Shown: positions 35,482-44,994, counted from the first letter of the stretch. The stretch: DNA of 64,000 bases from Alphaproteobacteria bacterium (GCA_016124655.1 WGNI01000003.1:186001-250000); one strand, 5' to 3'. Notes: generated by a model not told the origin, from the letters alone. Made by a program: numbers and translations.

Positions 35482-37065
35482 TTGCCTTCCCCGCGGCTTG
35501 ACGCTCGCAGCCGAACGGGCGATGCGCGCTTGCGCCGGATCGCGGCGCGGGACCGGTTCTCTCCGCACGCTTTGCTTTCCGCTTCGTTCTCCCGCCGCGC
35601 CTTTCTCGCCGTCGCCGCAGCATTGAGCGGATGCGCAGCCCCGCGCACGCGCGGCAATGTCGTGCGCCTCGGCGTGGGCCTGGAGCCGCCGCATCTCGAT
35701 CCCACCGCCGGCGCCGCCGCCGCGATCGACGAAGTGGTCTACGCCAATGTGTTCGAGGGCCTCACGCGCGTGACCGCGGACGGATCGGTCGCGCCGGCTC
35801 TGGCGCGCGCCTGGGAGCGCAGCGAAGACGGACGCGCCTACGTCTTCCATCTCTTTGAGGGCGCGCGCTTTCACGATGGCGCGCCGTGCACGGCCGACGA
35901 TGTGGTGTTTTCACTCGAACGCGCGCGCGCCGACGGCTCCACCAACGCGCAGAAGGAAGTGTTCGCCCCGATTGAAAGCGTCGCTGCGCTCGACGCAAAA
36001 ACCGTGCGCGTGCGCCTCTCGCGCCCAGTCAGCGATTTCGCCGCCAACATGGCCTGGGGCGATGCGGTGATCGTCTCGCCCGCGAGCGCGGCGGCCAACA
36101 AGACGCACCCCATCGGCACCGGCCCGTTCCGCTTCGATCACTGGGCGCGCGGCGCAATGATTTCGCTTGTGCGCAACACTGACTATTGGGGTCCCGCGCC
36201 CGCGCTGCAGGGCGCGCAATTCCTGTTCATTCCTGACGCATCCGCGGCTTACGCAGCGCTGCTTTCAGGCGATGTCGATGGTTTCCCGGATTTTCCCGCG
36301 CCGGAGCTGTTGCCGCAGATCCGCCGCGACGCACGCTTCAAGGTGCAGATCGGCGTCTCCGAGGGCGAAACGCTCCTCGCGATCAACAACGCGCGCCCTC
36401 CGTTCAACGATCTGCGCGTGCGCCGCGCGCTCAACCACGCCATCGATCGCACAGCGGTGATTCAAGGCGCTACCTTTGGTTTGGGAACCCCGATCGGCAG
36501 CCATTTCGCGCCCTCTCATCCCGCTTATGTCGATCTCGCCGGCGCCTACCCCTACGACCCCGCCCGCGCACGTGCGCTGTTGCGCGAGGCGGGCCTGACG
36601 CAGGGCTTCGAAACCGCGATCACGCTGCCGCCGACCGGGTATGCGCGCCGCGGCGGTGAAATCATCGCCGCCAATTTTCGCGCCGTGGGCGTCGAGGCGC
36701 GGCTGGAGAACATGGAATGGGCGCAGTGGCTTGAACAGGTTTTCGCCAACAAGAACTATGACCTGACGCTGATCTCGCACACCGAGCCCATGGATATCGG
36801 CATTTACGCGCGCGACGATTATTATTTCAATTATCGCGATCCCGCCTTTAACGCGCTGATCGCTGCAGCGGATTCAGCGCCCACCGACGCAGCGCGCACC
36901 GCAGCGCTTCAGGCCGCGCAACGCAAGCTCTCTGCAGACGCCGTCAACGTGTTTCTGTTTCAATTGCCGAAAGTCGGCGTCTGGCGCAGCGATCTCACCG
37001 GCATGTGGGTCAACGCGCCCGCGCAGGCCAATGATCTCACCGCCATGGCCTGGAGCGCGGCGTGA
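35482..37065 (+). CDS. Peptide/nickel-type ABC transporter substrate-binding lipoprotein
   Basis: Family 5 solute-binding protein (DppA/OppA/NikA type). SRRAFLAVAAALSGC looks like a Tat-type lipoprotein signal with lipobox LSGC, so the protein is a membrane-tethered periplasmic binder. Core blocks: VVRLGVGLEPPHLDPTAGAA, ANVFEGLTRVTADGSVAPAL, then GTGPFRFDHWARG. The exact start is uncertain; TTG 35482, 35530 and 35572 are in frame, and the last is closest to the signal. Overlaps the next gene by 4 bases (GTGA). Confidence 0.9.
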   Translation: MPSPRLDARSRTGDARLRRIAARDRFSPHALLSASFSRRAFLAVAAALSGCAAPRTRGNVVRLGVGLEPPHLDPTAGAAAAIDEVVYANVFEGLTRVTADGSVAPALARAWERSEDGRAYVFHLFEGARFHDGAPCTADDVVFSLERARADGSTNAQKEVFAPIESVAALDAKTVRVRLSRPVSDFAANMAWGDAVIVSPASAAANKTHPIGTGPFRFDHWARGAMISLVRNTDYWGPAPALQGAQFLFIPDASAAYAALLSGDVDGFPDFPAPELLPQIRRDARFKVQIGVSEGETLLAINNARPPFNDLRVRRALNHAIDRTAVIQGATFGLGTPIGSHFAPSHPAYVDLAGAYPYDPARARALLREAGLTQGFETAITLPPTGYARRGGEIIAANFRAVGVEARLENMEWAQWLEQVFANKNYDLTLISHTEPMDIGIYARDDYYFNYRDPAFNALIAAADSAPTDAARTAALQAAQRKLSADAVNVFLFQLPKVGVWRSDLTGMWVNAPAQANDLTAMAWSAA

Positions 37066-38018
37066 GACGGGTCCTGGCCGCGCGCGCGCTATCGCTGGCG
37101 TTCACGCTGATCGCGGCGAGCGCGGCGATCTTCATTCTCGTCGATGTCGCGCCCGGCGATCCCGCCGCCTTCATGATGGGGCTGAACGCCGATCCGCAAT
37201 CGGTCGCCGCGCTGCGCGCCGAGCTCGGCCTCGATCAACCCGCTCTGCAACGGTATTTCTCCTGGATCATCGGCGTCGCGCACGGTGATTTCGGCTTGAG
37301 CTATACCTATCGCGTGCCGGTCGGCGAACTGATCTGGGAGCGCGCGCAGGTGTCGTTTCCGCTGACGCTGATCGCGCTGGGCTTGTCCACCGCGTTCGCG
37401 ACCACGGCGGCGTTGTTCGCCGTGCATCAGCGCGGACGCTGGCCCGAGCAATTTATCATGGGCGGCGCGCAGCTCGGCCTCGCTATTCCCAATTTCTGGC
37501 TCGCCATCGTCCTGGCGCTGATCTTCTCCGCCGGCCTCGGCTGGTTTTCCGCCGGCGGCTTTCCCGGCTGGGACGCGGGGTTTTTCACCGCGCTGAATGC
37601 GCTGGTCTTGCCGGCGATTGCGCTCGCTTTGCCGCAAGCCGCGATCATGACGCGCGTATTGCGCACCGCGATGCTGGAGGCCATGGGCGAGGATTTCGTG
37701 CGCACCGCGCGCGCGAAAGGCGCCAGCCGCTGGCGCGCGCTAACGCGCCATGTTTTGCCCAACGCGCTCATTCCGTCGCTGACGATCCTGGGTCTGCAAT
37801 TTTCCTTTCTGCTCGCCGGCGCGGTGATCGTTGAGAACGTGTTCTACTTGCCCGGTCTCGGCCGGCTCATTCTGCAGGCGGTAAACCAGCGCGACCTCAT
37901 CGTCGTGCGCGGCGTCGTTCTGGTGCTGGTGGCGATCTCGGTGCTGGTCGCGTTCGCGGTCGACTTTCTCCATGCGCTTGCCGATCCGCGGCTGCGGCGC
38001 GCGGCGCAACCCGCATGA
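37062..38018 (+). CDS. ABC transporter permease, DppB type
   Basis: 318 residues, about six membrane helices. The EAA loop is EDFVRTARAKGASRWRAL, and the N-terminal ADPQSVAALRAELGLDQP is typical for the DppB/OppB permease. GTG start inside the stop of the binding-protein gene. It pairs with the 38015 permease to form the channel of a peptide or nickel-type importer. Confidence 0.94.
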   Translation: MRRVLAARALSLAFTLIAASAAIFILVDVAPGDPAAFMMGLNADPQSVAALRAELGLDQPALQRYFSWIIGVAHGDFGLSYTYRVPVGELIWERAQVSFPLTLIALGLSTAFATTAALFAVHQRGRWPEQFIMGGAQLGLAIPNFWLAIVLALIFSAGLGWFSAGGFPGWDAGFFTALNALVLPAIALALPQAAIMTRVLRTAMLEAMGEDFVRTARAKGASRWRALTRHVLPNALIPSLTILGLQFSFLLAGAVIVENVFYLPGLGRLILQAVNQRDLIVVRGVVLVLVAISVLVAFAVDFLHALADPRLRRAAQPA

Positions 38019-38839
38019 TGGCGTTCGCGCGCACGCGGCCCTCGCTTGCGACGGGCCTGGCGATCATCGCCATCATCGCCTTCGCCGCGCTCGCCTCGCT
38101 TGTGTGGACGCCGTACGATCCCGCCGCCATCGATGTCGCGCGCGCGCTGAAGCCGCCATCGGCCGCGCACTGGCTCGGCGCCGACCCGATCGGGCGCGAC
38201 GTCTTCTCCATGACGCTGGTCGGCGCGCGCGTGTCTTTGGCCGTGGCGCTAGGCGCGGTGTTGATTGGGCTCGCGATCGGCGCGCCGCTCGGACTTCTCG
38301 CCGCGACCGGCGGCTGGCGCGACGGCCCGATCATGCGCGTCAACGATGTCGTGTTCGCGTTTCCCGCACTGCTGTTGGCCATTCTCTTGACCACGCTCAT
38401 CGGCCAATCCGGTCTGACCGCGATGATCGCCATCGCCATCTTCAACGTGCCGGTGTTTGCGCGCGTCACGCGCGGCGCCGCGCGCGCATTGTGGCGCAGA
38501 GATTACATTCTCGCCGCCCGCGCGGCCGGGGAATCCGCCGCAGCGATTTCGGTGCGCCATGTCGCGCCCAATCTGCTCGATCAGATTTTCGCCCAAGCCA
38601 CCATTCAGGTCTCCACCGCCGTTCTTGCTGAAGCCGCCTTGTCCTATCTTGGTCTTGGCGTGCAGCCGCCCACGCCAAGCTGGGGCCGCATGCTGGCGGA
38701 CGCGCAAACCTACGTGTTCCTCGCGCCCCATCTCGTGTTCGCGCCGGGCCTTGCCTTGATCGCCACCGTGCTCGGATTGAGTCTTGTCGGCGACGGCCTG
38801 CGTGACCTTTTCGATCCCCGCAACGAGCGTGCGCCATGA
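38015..38839 (+). CDS. ABC transporter permease, DppC type
   Basis: 274 residues. HWLGADPIGRDVFSMTLVGA is the DppC/OppC signature, and RDYILAARAAGESAAAI is the EAA loop. Six membrane helices are likely. The ATG overlaps the previous TGA (ATGA). Second permease of the importer. Confidence 0.94.
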   Translation: MMAFARTRPSLATGLAIIAIIAFAALASLVWTPYDPAAIDVARALKPPSAAHWLGADPIGRDVFSMTLVGARVSLAVALGAVLIGLAIGAPLGLLAATGGWRDGPIMRVNDVVFAFPALLLAILLTTLIGQSGLTAMIAIAIFNVPVFARVTRGAARALWRRDYILAARAAGESAAAISVRHVAPNLLDQIFAQATIQVSTAVLAEAALSYLGLGVQPPTPSWGRMLADAQTYVFLAPHLVFAPGLALIATVLGLSLVGDGLRDLFDPRNERAP

Positions 38840-40413
38840 AAGCGCCGGTGCTCGACATTCAAGACTTGAATGTTTCCCTCGGCGCAACACGCGTGCTGCG
38901 CGGCGTGTCGCTGCAGGCGCATGCCGGCGAGATCACCGCCATTGTCGGCGCCTCCGGCTCCGGCAAGACCATGACGCTGCGCGCCGTCATGCACCTCTTG
39001 CCGCGCGCCGCGCGCACAAGCGGCCTCATCGCCGTCGAAGGCGAAACCATTTCTACCCATTCAGAAGACCAGATGAACGCGCTGCGCGGCGCCCGCATCG
39101 GCATGGTGTTTCAAGAGCCTTTGAGCGCGCTCAATCCCGTGCAGCGCATCGGCGCGCAGATCGCGGAAACCGTGCGCCTGCATCGCAAGACCGCCCGCGC
39201 CGAAGCCCAAGCGCTGGCGCTGCAGGCGCTCGCCGCCATGGGTCTTGCGCCGGACTTCGCGCGCCGCTTTCCCCATGAATTGTCCGGCGGCCAGCGCCAG
39301 CGCGCCTGCATCGCGATCGCCACCGCGCTGCATCCCCCGCTTCTCTTGGCCGACGAGCCCACCACCGCGCTCGACGTCACCACGCAGGCCCACATCCTCG
39401 ATCTGTTCCGTACGCTCGCGCGCGACAGCGGCGCAGCCGTGGTGCTCGTCAGTCACGATCTTGCAACCGTGGAAAAACACGCCGACCGGATCATCGTGAT
39501 GGAAGACGGCGCCGTGCGCGAAGCAGGACCCACCGCACAGCTCTTCGCCCAACCCAAAGAGGCCTACACCCGCGCGCTGATCGCAGCCTCCCATCCCCAG
39601 CCGAAACCCGCCGCGCGCTCGCCGGGCGAAACGCTCTTGAGCGTGCGCGACCTCTCCGTCACGCACACCAGCCGCTCGCTGCGCAATCGTCGCGAGATCG
39701 CAGCACTCAAGCGCGTCGCGTTTGACGTGCGCCGCGGCGAACGCGTCGCCGTGCTCGGCGAATCCGGCGCCGGCAAATCGACGCTCGCGCGCGCGCTTCT
39801 GGGCTTCGAACATCTCGATAGCGGCGAGGTGCGCATCGATGGCGCATCGCTCTATGGCGCGCGCCCCGCCGAAGCCCGCGCGCTGCGGCGCAGGATTCAG
39901 ATCGTGTTTCAAGATCCCTACGCCAGCTTCAATCCGCGCCAGCGCATCGAAGACGCCTTAAGCGCGCCCTTGAGCCTGATCGATCCGCGCATGCCGCGCG
40001 AGGATCGCCGCGCGCGCGCCGCCGCGATGCTGCAACGCGTGGGCCTGAAGGAAGACGCGCTCGACCGCCACCCGCACGCCTTCTCCGGCGGTCAGCGTCA
40101 GCGCATCGCCATCGCACGCGCGCTGATGACCGAACCCGATATTGTCGTTTTCGATGAAGCGACTTCATCGCTCGATGTGCTCGTGCGTGAACAAATCCTG
40201 GCGCTGCTGCACGACATCGCCGCCGAACGCACGCTGGCTTCGCTGTTCATCACGCATGATCTGGTGCTGGCGCCGGCCGTGGCGGACCGCGTCATCCTCA
40301 TGAAGGCCGGGGAGATCATCGAAGACGCGCCCATCGCGGATTTCTTCGCCAACCCCCAGCACCCCTACGCAAAGGCGCTTCTGGCCGCGGCCCCGCGCCC
40401 CGCTCTCGCCTGA
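38836..40413 (+). CDS. Fused dual ATPase of a peptide/nickel-type importer (DppD-DppF, YejF-like)
   Basis: 525 residues with two ABC domains in one chain. Domain 1: Walker A GASGSGKTMT near 37, signature LSGGQRQRACIA, Walker B LLLADEPTTALD. Domain 2: GESGAGKSTLARAL near 310, FSGGQRQRIAIARAL and DIVVFDEATSSLD. DppD and DppF usually occur as two genes; a fusion is known from YejF and some other importers. ATG overlaps the permease stop. Five bases after its stop begins the frame of the TonB-dependent receptor. Confidence 0.95.
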   Translation: MKAPVLDIQDLNVSLGATRVLRGVSLQAHAGEITAIVGASGSGKTMTLRAVMHLLPRAARTSGLIAVEGETISTHSEDQMNALRGARIGMVFQEPLSALNPVQRIGAQIAETVRLHRKTARAEAQALALQALAAMGLAPDFARRFPHELSGGQRQRACIAIATALHPPLLLADEPTTALDVTTQAHILDLFRTLARDSGAAVVLVSHDLATVEKHADRIIVMEDGAVREAGPTAQLFAQPKEAYTRALIAASHPQPKPAARSPGETLLSVRDLSVTHTSRSLRNRREIAALKRVAFDVRRGERVAVLGESGAGKSTLARALLGFEHLDSGEVRIDGASLYGARPAEARALRRRIQIVFQDPYASFNPRQRIEDALSAPLSLIDPRMPREDRRARAAAMLQRVGLKEDALDRHPHAFSGGQRQRIAIARALMTEPDIVVFDEATSSLDVLVREQILALLHDIAAERTLASLFITHDLVLAPAVADRVILMKAGEIIEDAPIADFFANPQHPYAKALLAAAPRPALA

Positions 40414-40598
40414 GGGGAATGCGATTGCGCGCGCGCGCCCGCGCGGAAATGGCGGGAGCCGCTTTGCCCATGGAGGCCCCCGCCTTGACGCACGCGCCGA
40501 CGCACTTTTCCCCCGCCCCGTTCACCGGACATGAACGCTTGCGCGCGCATGCCCAGAACGCGGGCCCGCGATCGCCCGCGCCAGGATGGAGACGCGCC

Positions 40599-42803
40599 AT
40601 GGCGCGATGGGCCTTCAGCGCGGCGGCCGCGCTTGCAGTCAGCGCCGGCGGCGCCCAGGCGCAAACAGTCGGCGAAGACGACATCATCGTCACCGCCCAG
40701 CGCCGCGAGCAGAACATCCAGGATGTCGGCCTCGCCGTCACCACGCTGAGCGGCGCGCAATTGGTCGAACAAGGCGTGGCGACCATCAACGGCCTGGAGA
40801 ACATCGCCCCCAGCCTCGATGCGGAAAACCAGTTCGGCTTCGGCCAGGTGTCGTTCACGCTGCGCGGCGTCGGCTTCAAGGATTACGCCACCAACAACGC
40901 GCCAACGGTCGGCGTCTATATCGACGAGGTCGCCTACACCGCGCCGGTGATGACGCAAGGCCTGTTGTTTGATGTCGCGCGCGTGGAAGTGCTGCGCGGC
41001 CCCCAAGGCACGCTCTATGGCCGCAACACGACTGGCGGCGCGATCAATGTGATCTCCGCGCGCCCGACCGAAAGCTTCGAATGGGGCGGCTACGGCGAAC
41101 TGGGCTCTTACGGCTTGTTCAAAGGCGAAGCCTATGTCTCCGGCCCGCTCTCGGACCGCGTGCGCGGCCGCGTCGCGCTCGCAACGACTCAAGGCGGCGC
41201 CTGGCAGACCAATCGCGAGACCGGCGTCGATCTCGGCAATCAGGATCGCGGCGCCGCCCGCGCGCAAGTGAATGTCGACGCCACCGACGCATTGTCGCTG
41301 TTGTTCAACGCCCATTACGTGCGCGATGAATCCGACGGCCTCGGCTTGCGCTTGTTCAAATCCACGCCGGCCGGCGCCGCCCATGCCGGGCGCCGCGATG
41401 CAAGCTGGGGCGCCTCGCCGGAATTCGCCGCCATCGTCGGCATTGCTCCTGATGAAAAGCCGTTCCGCGACAATGACGGCTACGGCGGCAGCCTCACCGC
41501 GCGCTACGATTTCGGCGCAGCGGACCTGACCTATATCGCCAGCCGCGAAACCTTCGACCGCCGCGAATACGCCGATTTCGACGCCGTGCCCCAAGGCGTC
41601 GCCGGCGTCTACTTCACCTCCGACATCACCGTCACGCAGCATGAAGCGCGGCTGGCCTCAACAGGCGATCAGCGCTTCGATTGGATCGCGGGCCTCTATT
41701 ACGCCGAAGAAGAGCTCGACGAACTCTACCAATCCGATTTCGTCGACAGTTTCGGCCCCGGCTTCGCCGTGCGCACGCCGTACCGCCAAGAAGTCGAAAC
41801 CAAGAGCATTTTCGCGCAAGCGGAATTTCAAGCCACGCCGCGGCTCAATCTCATTGCCGGCGCACGCTACGAAGACGAACAGCGCGATCTCATTGGTCTC
41901 GGCACCTTCGCCTCCGGCTTCGGTCCGCTCAATTTCGCCAACGGCACGGTCGACGGCACGCTGGAGAACCGCAGCACCGACATGCAGGAATGGAGCGGCC
42001 GCCTCGCAGCGGAATACGCCTTCACGTCCGATGCGCTCGGCTATGTCTCCATCAGCCGCGGCGTGAAGTCCGGCGGCTTCACCGCCTACAACACGCTCAA
42101 TCCCCAAGGCGTCGATCCGTTCGATCCAGAAATCCTGATCGCCTACGAAGCCGGCGCAAAGACCGAATGGTTCGGCGGCGCGCTGCGCGCCAACGGCGCG
42201 CTCTATTATTACGACTACACCGATCAGCAGGTGCAGGGTGCGATCTTCGATGCGGGCCTGAACGCCATCGTCGGGAAAATCATCAATGCGCCGGAAAGCG
42301 AAATCTACGGCGCGGAACTCGAATTGTTCTGGCGCCCGATCGAGGCGATCTCGGTGCAGCAGACGTTCGGCTACGCCCACGGCGAGTTCCAGGAGTTCGA
42401 CCTTCTCAACACCGCAGCGCCGCCCGCGACGATCGACTTGAGCGGCGAACGCATCGGCTTTCCAGAATTCACCTATTCCGGCGTCGTTTCGTATGACGGC
42501 GTGTTGCGCAATGGCCTGAACTGGCGCGGCGCGCTCGACTATTCCTATCGCGGCGACACCGATCCGCCGCTGCTGCGGCCCGTCTCCGGCGAGGGCTATG
42601 GCGTCGACAGCTATTGGCTGGTCAACGCCACGCTGTCGCTGGCGTCGGACGCGCGCGGCTGGGAAGCAGCGCTGTGGGCGCGCAATCTCTTGGATGAAGA
42701 GGTTGAGGAAACCCGCAACTTCTTCGCCGGCGCGGACTTCACGCCGGTCTCTGCGCCCGGCCTGCCGCGCATGATCGGCGTGCGCCTGTCGCTGCGCCAA
42801 TAA
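40599..42803 (+). CDS. TonB-dependent outer membrane receptor, coupled to the ABC importer
   Basis: About 734 residues from ATG 40599, with signal peptide ending GGAQA. Plug domain: DDIIVTAQRREQNIQDVGLA, GLENIAPSLDAENQ, VEVLRGPQGTLYGRNTTGGA. Beta-barrel follows to the C terminus MIGVRLSLRQ. A longer frame to 40419 lacks a signal. Such receptors import scarce substrates across the outer membrane with TonB energy. Position directly after a periplasmic-binding ABC system suggests one uptake route from outside to cytoplasm. Substrate is unknown. Confidence 0.92.
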   Translation: MARWAFSAAAALAVSAGGAQAQTVGEDDIIVTAQRREQNIQDVGLAVTTLSGAQLVEQGVATINGLENIAPSLDAENQFGFGQVSFTLRGVGFKDYATNNAPTVGVYIDEVAYTAPVMTQGLLFDVARVEVLRGPQGTLYGRNTTGGAINVISARPTESFEWGGYGELGSYGLFKGEAYVSGPLSDRVRGRVALATTQGGAWQTNRETGVDLGNQDRGAARAQVNVDATDALSLLFNAHYVRDESDGLGLRLFKSTPAGAAHAGRRDASWGASPEFAAIVGIAPDEKPFRDNDGYGGSLTARYDFGAADLTYIASRETFDRREYADFDAVPQGVAGVYFTSDITVTQHEARLASTGDQRFDWIAGLYYAEEELDELYQSDFVDSFGPGFAVRTPYRQEVETKSIFAQAEFQATPRLNLIAGARYEDEQRDLIGLGTFASGFGPLNFANGTVDGTLENRSTDMQEWSGRLAAEYAFTSDALGYVSISRGVKSGGFTAYNTLNPQGVDPFDPEILIAYEAGAKTEWFGGALRANGALYYYDYTDQQVQGAIFDAGLNAIVGKIINAPESEIYGAELELFWRPIEAISVQQTFGYAHGEFQEFDLLNTAAPPATIDLSGERIGFPEFTYSGVVSYDGVLRNGLNWRGALDYSYRGDTDPPLLRPVSGEGYGVDSYWLVNATLSLASDARGWEAALWARNLLDEEVEETRNFFAGADFTPVSAPGLPRMIGVRLSLRQ

Positions 42804-42808
42804 ACAAA

Positions 42809-42838
42809 GCGCGCCGGCTGCGGGAACAGCCGGCGCGC
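42809..42838. terminator. GC-rich 12-bp hairpin between convergent genes
   Basis: Perfect stem GCGCGCCGGCTG / CAGCCGGCGCGC with loop CGGGAA, just after the receptor stop and 21 bases before the convergent gene's stop. Likely serves as terminator in both directions, though no T run follows. Confidence 0.6.
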
Positions 42839-42859
42839 GCACGTCACGGCGGAATAGCG

Positions 42860-43339
42860 CTACTCGGTGTAAAGCTCCGACACCGTGAGAGTCGCCGCCT
42901 GCAGGCTGTTATTGCCGAACGTGCCGACCCAGATGTCGTACTGGCCCGACGGCGGCGAATTCCAGCGCAGGCTCGGATTGAGCCCCTGATTGCCGCTGTC
43001 GTCGTCGCAATACCATTGCCCGTCCGGGCCGTTCACGACGAGCGTCGTGTCGGCGCTGGAATTGACCGAAATGATCAAGGGCAGCGATCCCGACATGTAG
43101 CTCACGCGGTAATCCGGCGCGTTGGCGATATAGCCGCGGCACGCACCGCCAATGGTTTGCGCGGAATCGATCTGCCCGCCCGATTGCAGGTTCACCCGGT
43201 ACGGATCAGGCGTGAACCCCGCATTGAGCGTGATCGCCCCGTAAGTCGGGTTCTGATTGTAATTCTGCGCGTGCGCGGCGCCCGACGCCGCCGCGAAGAT
43301 CGCCGCCGCCGCAGCAGCCGCTTGCCATGCCTTCTTCAT
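42860..43339 (-). CDS. Secreted protein of unknown function, PPC-like fold
   Basis: 159 residues from ATG 43339 (GAGGGG ribosome binding site 6 bases before). Signal peptide ends GAAHAQ. The mature part is beta-rich with repeated Asn/Gly: PDYRVSYMSGSLPLIISVNS, TTLVVNGPDGQWYCDDDSGN, SGQYDIWVGTF, as in secreted pre-peptidase C-terminal-type or related domains. Found in this type of bacteria; function unknown. Two Cys (GGACRG, WYCDDD) could form a disulfide. Confidence 0.7.
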   Translation of the reverse strand: MKKAWQAAAAAAAIFAAASGAAHAQNYNQNPTYGAITLNAGFTPDPYRVNLQSGGQIDSAQTIGGACRGYIANAPDYRVSYMSGSLPLIISVNSSADTTLVVNGPDGQWYCDDDSGNQGLNPSLRWNSPPSGQYDIWVGTFGNNSLQAATLTVSELYTE

Positions 43340-43407
43340 CCCTACCCCTCCAAAACGCCCCGCCGCGACAACCGCGGCAGACGGCGGACCTGGGATCGCC
43401 ACCCATC

Positions 43408-43457
43408 AGGGCCTGATCGTTTGAGATTGAAGCAATCTCAAACGTGAATCAGGCCCT
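43408..43457. repeat. Long inverted repeat between genes
   Basis: Arms AGGGCCTGAT...GTTTGAGATTG and CAATCTCAAAC...ATCAGGCCCT with a 3-base AAG centre and small internal bulges. It makes a 20-pair hairpin, the largest in the window, in the 272-base gap between the convergent-facing secreted gene and the FliN gene. Confidence 0.75.
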
Positions 43458-43469
43458 CATTCGAAACCT

Positions 43470-43521
43470 GAGAGCGTGATGGCCGCCAAAACCGGTATCC
43501 ACTTTTGGCTATCACGCTCTC
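43470..43521. repeat. Palindromic intergenic repeat, copy B
   Basis: GAGAGCGTGAT ... ATCACGCTCTC outer arms with inner CCAAAA / TTTTGG. Same family as 8072-8117, 44944-44994 and 49345-49390; it contains the CGGT-TCCACTTTT core. Confidence 0.75.
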
Positions 43522-43611
43522 CGCGGGTGGATTCGCGCCGGAGCGAACGCTGCGCCCGACATGAACACTTGGCAAGCTACGCAGCGTTGCGGGCGAACGC
43601 GGTGACCCGCG

Positions 43612-43869
43612 TCACTCCACGGCGTTGTATTCGTTGACGTCCGCGGCTTCGGTGACCGTCACGCACAGCCGCTCCTCGTCCACGCTGATATCGCCCTTGG
43701 CGATGGGGTGGCCGGCCGCCAGGATCCACAGCGAATCGGATTCTCCCGTATCGAGCGGGATCACCGCGCCCCGGCCCATCTTGAGCAATTGGTGCATCGG
43801 CAGCACGCAGCGCCCCAGGATCACGGACACTTCCACTTTCACCGCGTGGATTTGCGATTGGTGCGTCAA
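43612..43869 (-). CDS. fliN: FliN/FliM-type SpoA protein (flagellar motor switch-like)
   Basis: 85 residues, a single SpoA domain: VKVEVSVILGRCVLPMHQLL followed by GAVIPLDTGESDSLWILAAG and HPIAKGDISVDEERLCVTV. FliN forms the C ring with FliM and FliG. Short for FliN (usually 100-130) and with a TTG start. There are no other flagellar genes in the window. It is divergent from lipB with 50 bases between. Confidence 0.85.
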   Translation of the reverse strand: MTHQSQIHAVKVEVSVILGRCVLPMHQLLKMGRGAVIPLDTGESDSLWILAAGHPIAKGDISVDEERLCVTVTEAADVNEYNAVE

Positions 43870-43919
43870 GCCTTTGACCCCATTTATCCGGCAGCCGAGC
43901 TTTGGTCTGAAAGGATTGA

Positions 43920-44642
43920 TTGAACGTGAACGCGCCGGACCCGATCGGCTGGGCGGTCTCGCCGGGGCTGACGCCCTATCCCGACGCCGTGGCCGTCATG
44001 GAGGCGCGTGCCGCCCAGATCGCTGCCGGCGAGGCCGGCGAATTGGCTTGGCTGGTTGAGCACCCCCCGCTCTACACTGCCGGCGTCAGCGCCCGCCCAG
44101 GCGATCTCCTGGCGCCGGAGCGCTTCCCCGTATTCCGATCGGCCCGCGGCGGCCAATTCACCTATCACGGCCCCGGCCAGCGCGTGGTCTATGTGATGCT
44201 CGACCTGCGCCGCCGCGGCCGCGATGTGCAGCGCTTCGTGGCCGACCTCGAACGCTGGCTGATCGCAGCCTTGGCGCGCTTCAATGTCGAGGGCGCGGTG
44301 CGGCCCGGCCGCGTCGGCGTCTGGGTGGAGCGCAAAGGCCCCGGCTGGTCCAGGGAGGACAAGATCGCCGCCATCGGCGTGCGCCTGCGCAAATGGATCA
44401 GCTTCCACGGCGTGGCGCTCAACGTGGAGCCCGACCTGGAGCACTTCACCGGCATCGTGCCATGCGGGATCGCCGAGCACGGGGTGACGAGCCTTGTCGA
44501 CCTCGGCCTGCCGGTGACCATGGACGAGGCCGACGCCGCCCTGCGCGCTGCGTTCGAGTCCGTGTTCGGCCCGACCGCGAATGCCCCATGCCCGCTCCGC
44601 GCGACGGCCGCGCCCGCGGCGCCCGCTTTTGGGGAAAAGTGA
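43920..44642 (+). CDS. lipB: Lipoyl(octanoyl) transferase LipB
   Basis: 240 residues. [20 protein letters not shown], the [20 protein letters not shown] block, the catalytic Lys in KIAAIGVRL and the catalytic Cys in [14 protein letters not shown] are all present. LipB moves an octanoyl group from acyl carrier protein to the E2 and GcvH proteins. TTG 43920 or GTG 43926 is the start. The C-terminal 25 residues are a Pro/Ala tail. Confidence 0.95.
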   Translation: MNVNAPDPIGWAVSPGLTPYPDAVAVMEARAAQIAAGEAGELAWLVEHPPLYTAGVSARPGDLLAPERFPVFRSARGGQFTYHGPGQRVVYVMLDLRRRGRDVQRFVADLERWLIAALARFNVEGAVRPGRVGVWVERKGPGWSREDKIAAIGVRLRKWISFHGVALNVEPDLEHFTGIVPCGIAEHGVTSLVDLGLPVTMDEADAALRAAFESVFGPTANAPCPLRATAAPAAPAFGEK

Positions 44643-44709
44643 AGCGCCCGCCCCTTCCGCGCCGCATTGCAGGCCCACCATGCCGCGCCTGGGGGAAGGA
44701 AGCGCACAG

Positions 44710-44874
44710 ATGCGATCAACAGCATCGCCCAAGAAGCAGGCGACGCCGGAAAACCGGCACGACGACTGGTTCTATGACGAACTCATGACTGCGCAGCCTG
44801 ACGCCACGCAGCTGTTTCTGCGCGAGCGCCTCGCAGCCCAACGCCCCGCGCCGCCGCGCAAGAAACCAGCCTAA
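44710..44874 (+). CDS. Small basic protein of unknown function, 54 residues
   Basis: ATG 44710 to TAA 44874. The sequence (starts MRSTASPKKQATPE, middle HDDWFYDELMTAQPDA) is low in hydrophobic residues and ends basic (PPRKKPA). No family recognised. It lies in the gap after lipB with codon use like its neighbours. Coding status is moderate. Confidence 0.4.
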   Translation: MRSTASPKKQATPENRHDDWFYDELMTAQPDATQLFLRERLAAQRPAPPRKKPA

Positions 44875-44943
44875 CTTTTCACGGCCGATAAAATTCCGGT
44901 TGCGCGTCCGCAACGCCTCCTCTAGGCGCCGCGTATGGCGCAT

Positions 44944-44994
44944 GAGAGCGGTTGCCGAGAAGTGTGAAACGGTTTTCGGACCAGAACCGCTCTC
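44944..44994. repeat. Palindromic intergenic repeat, copy C
   Basis: GAGAGCGGTT ... AACCGCTCTC outer arms with inner CCGA-AA / TTTTCGG and the GTGTGAAACGG core. Same family as copies A, B and D. Confidence 0.75.

Noticed and set aside
40419-40598. Longer start of the receptor at 40419
   Set aside because: No signal peptide in that part; a good one begins at ATG 40599.
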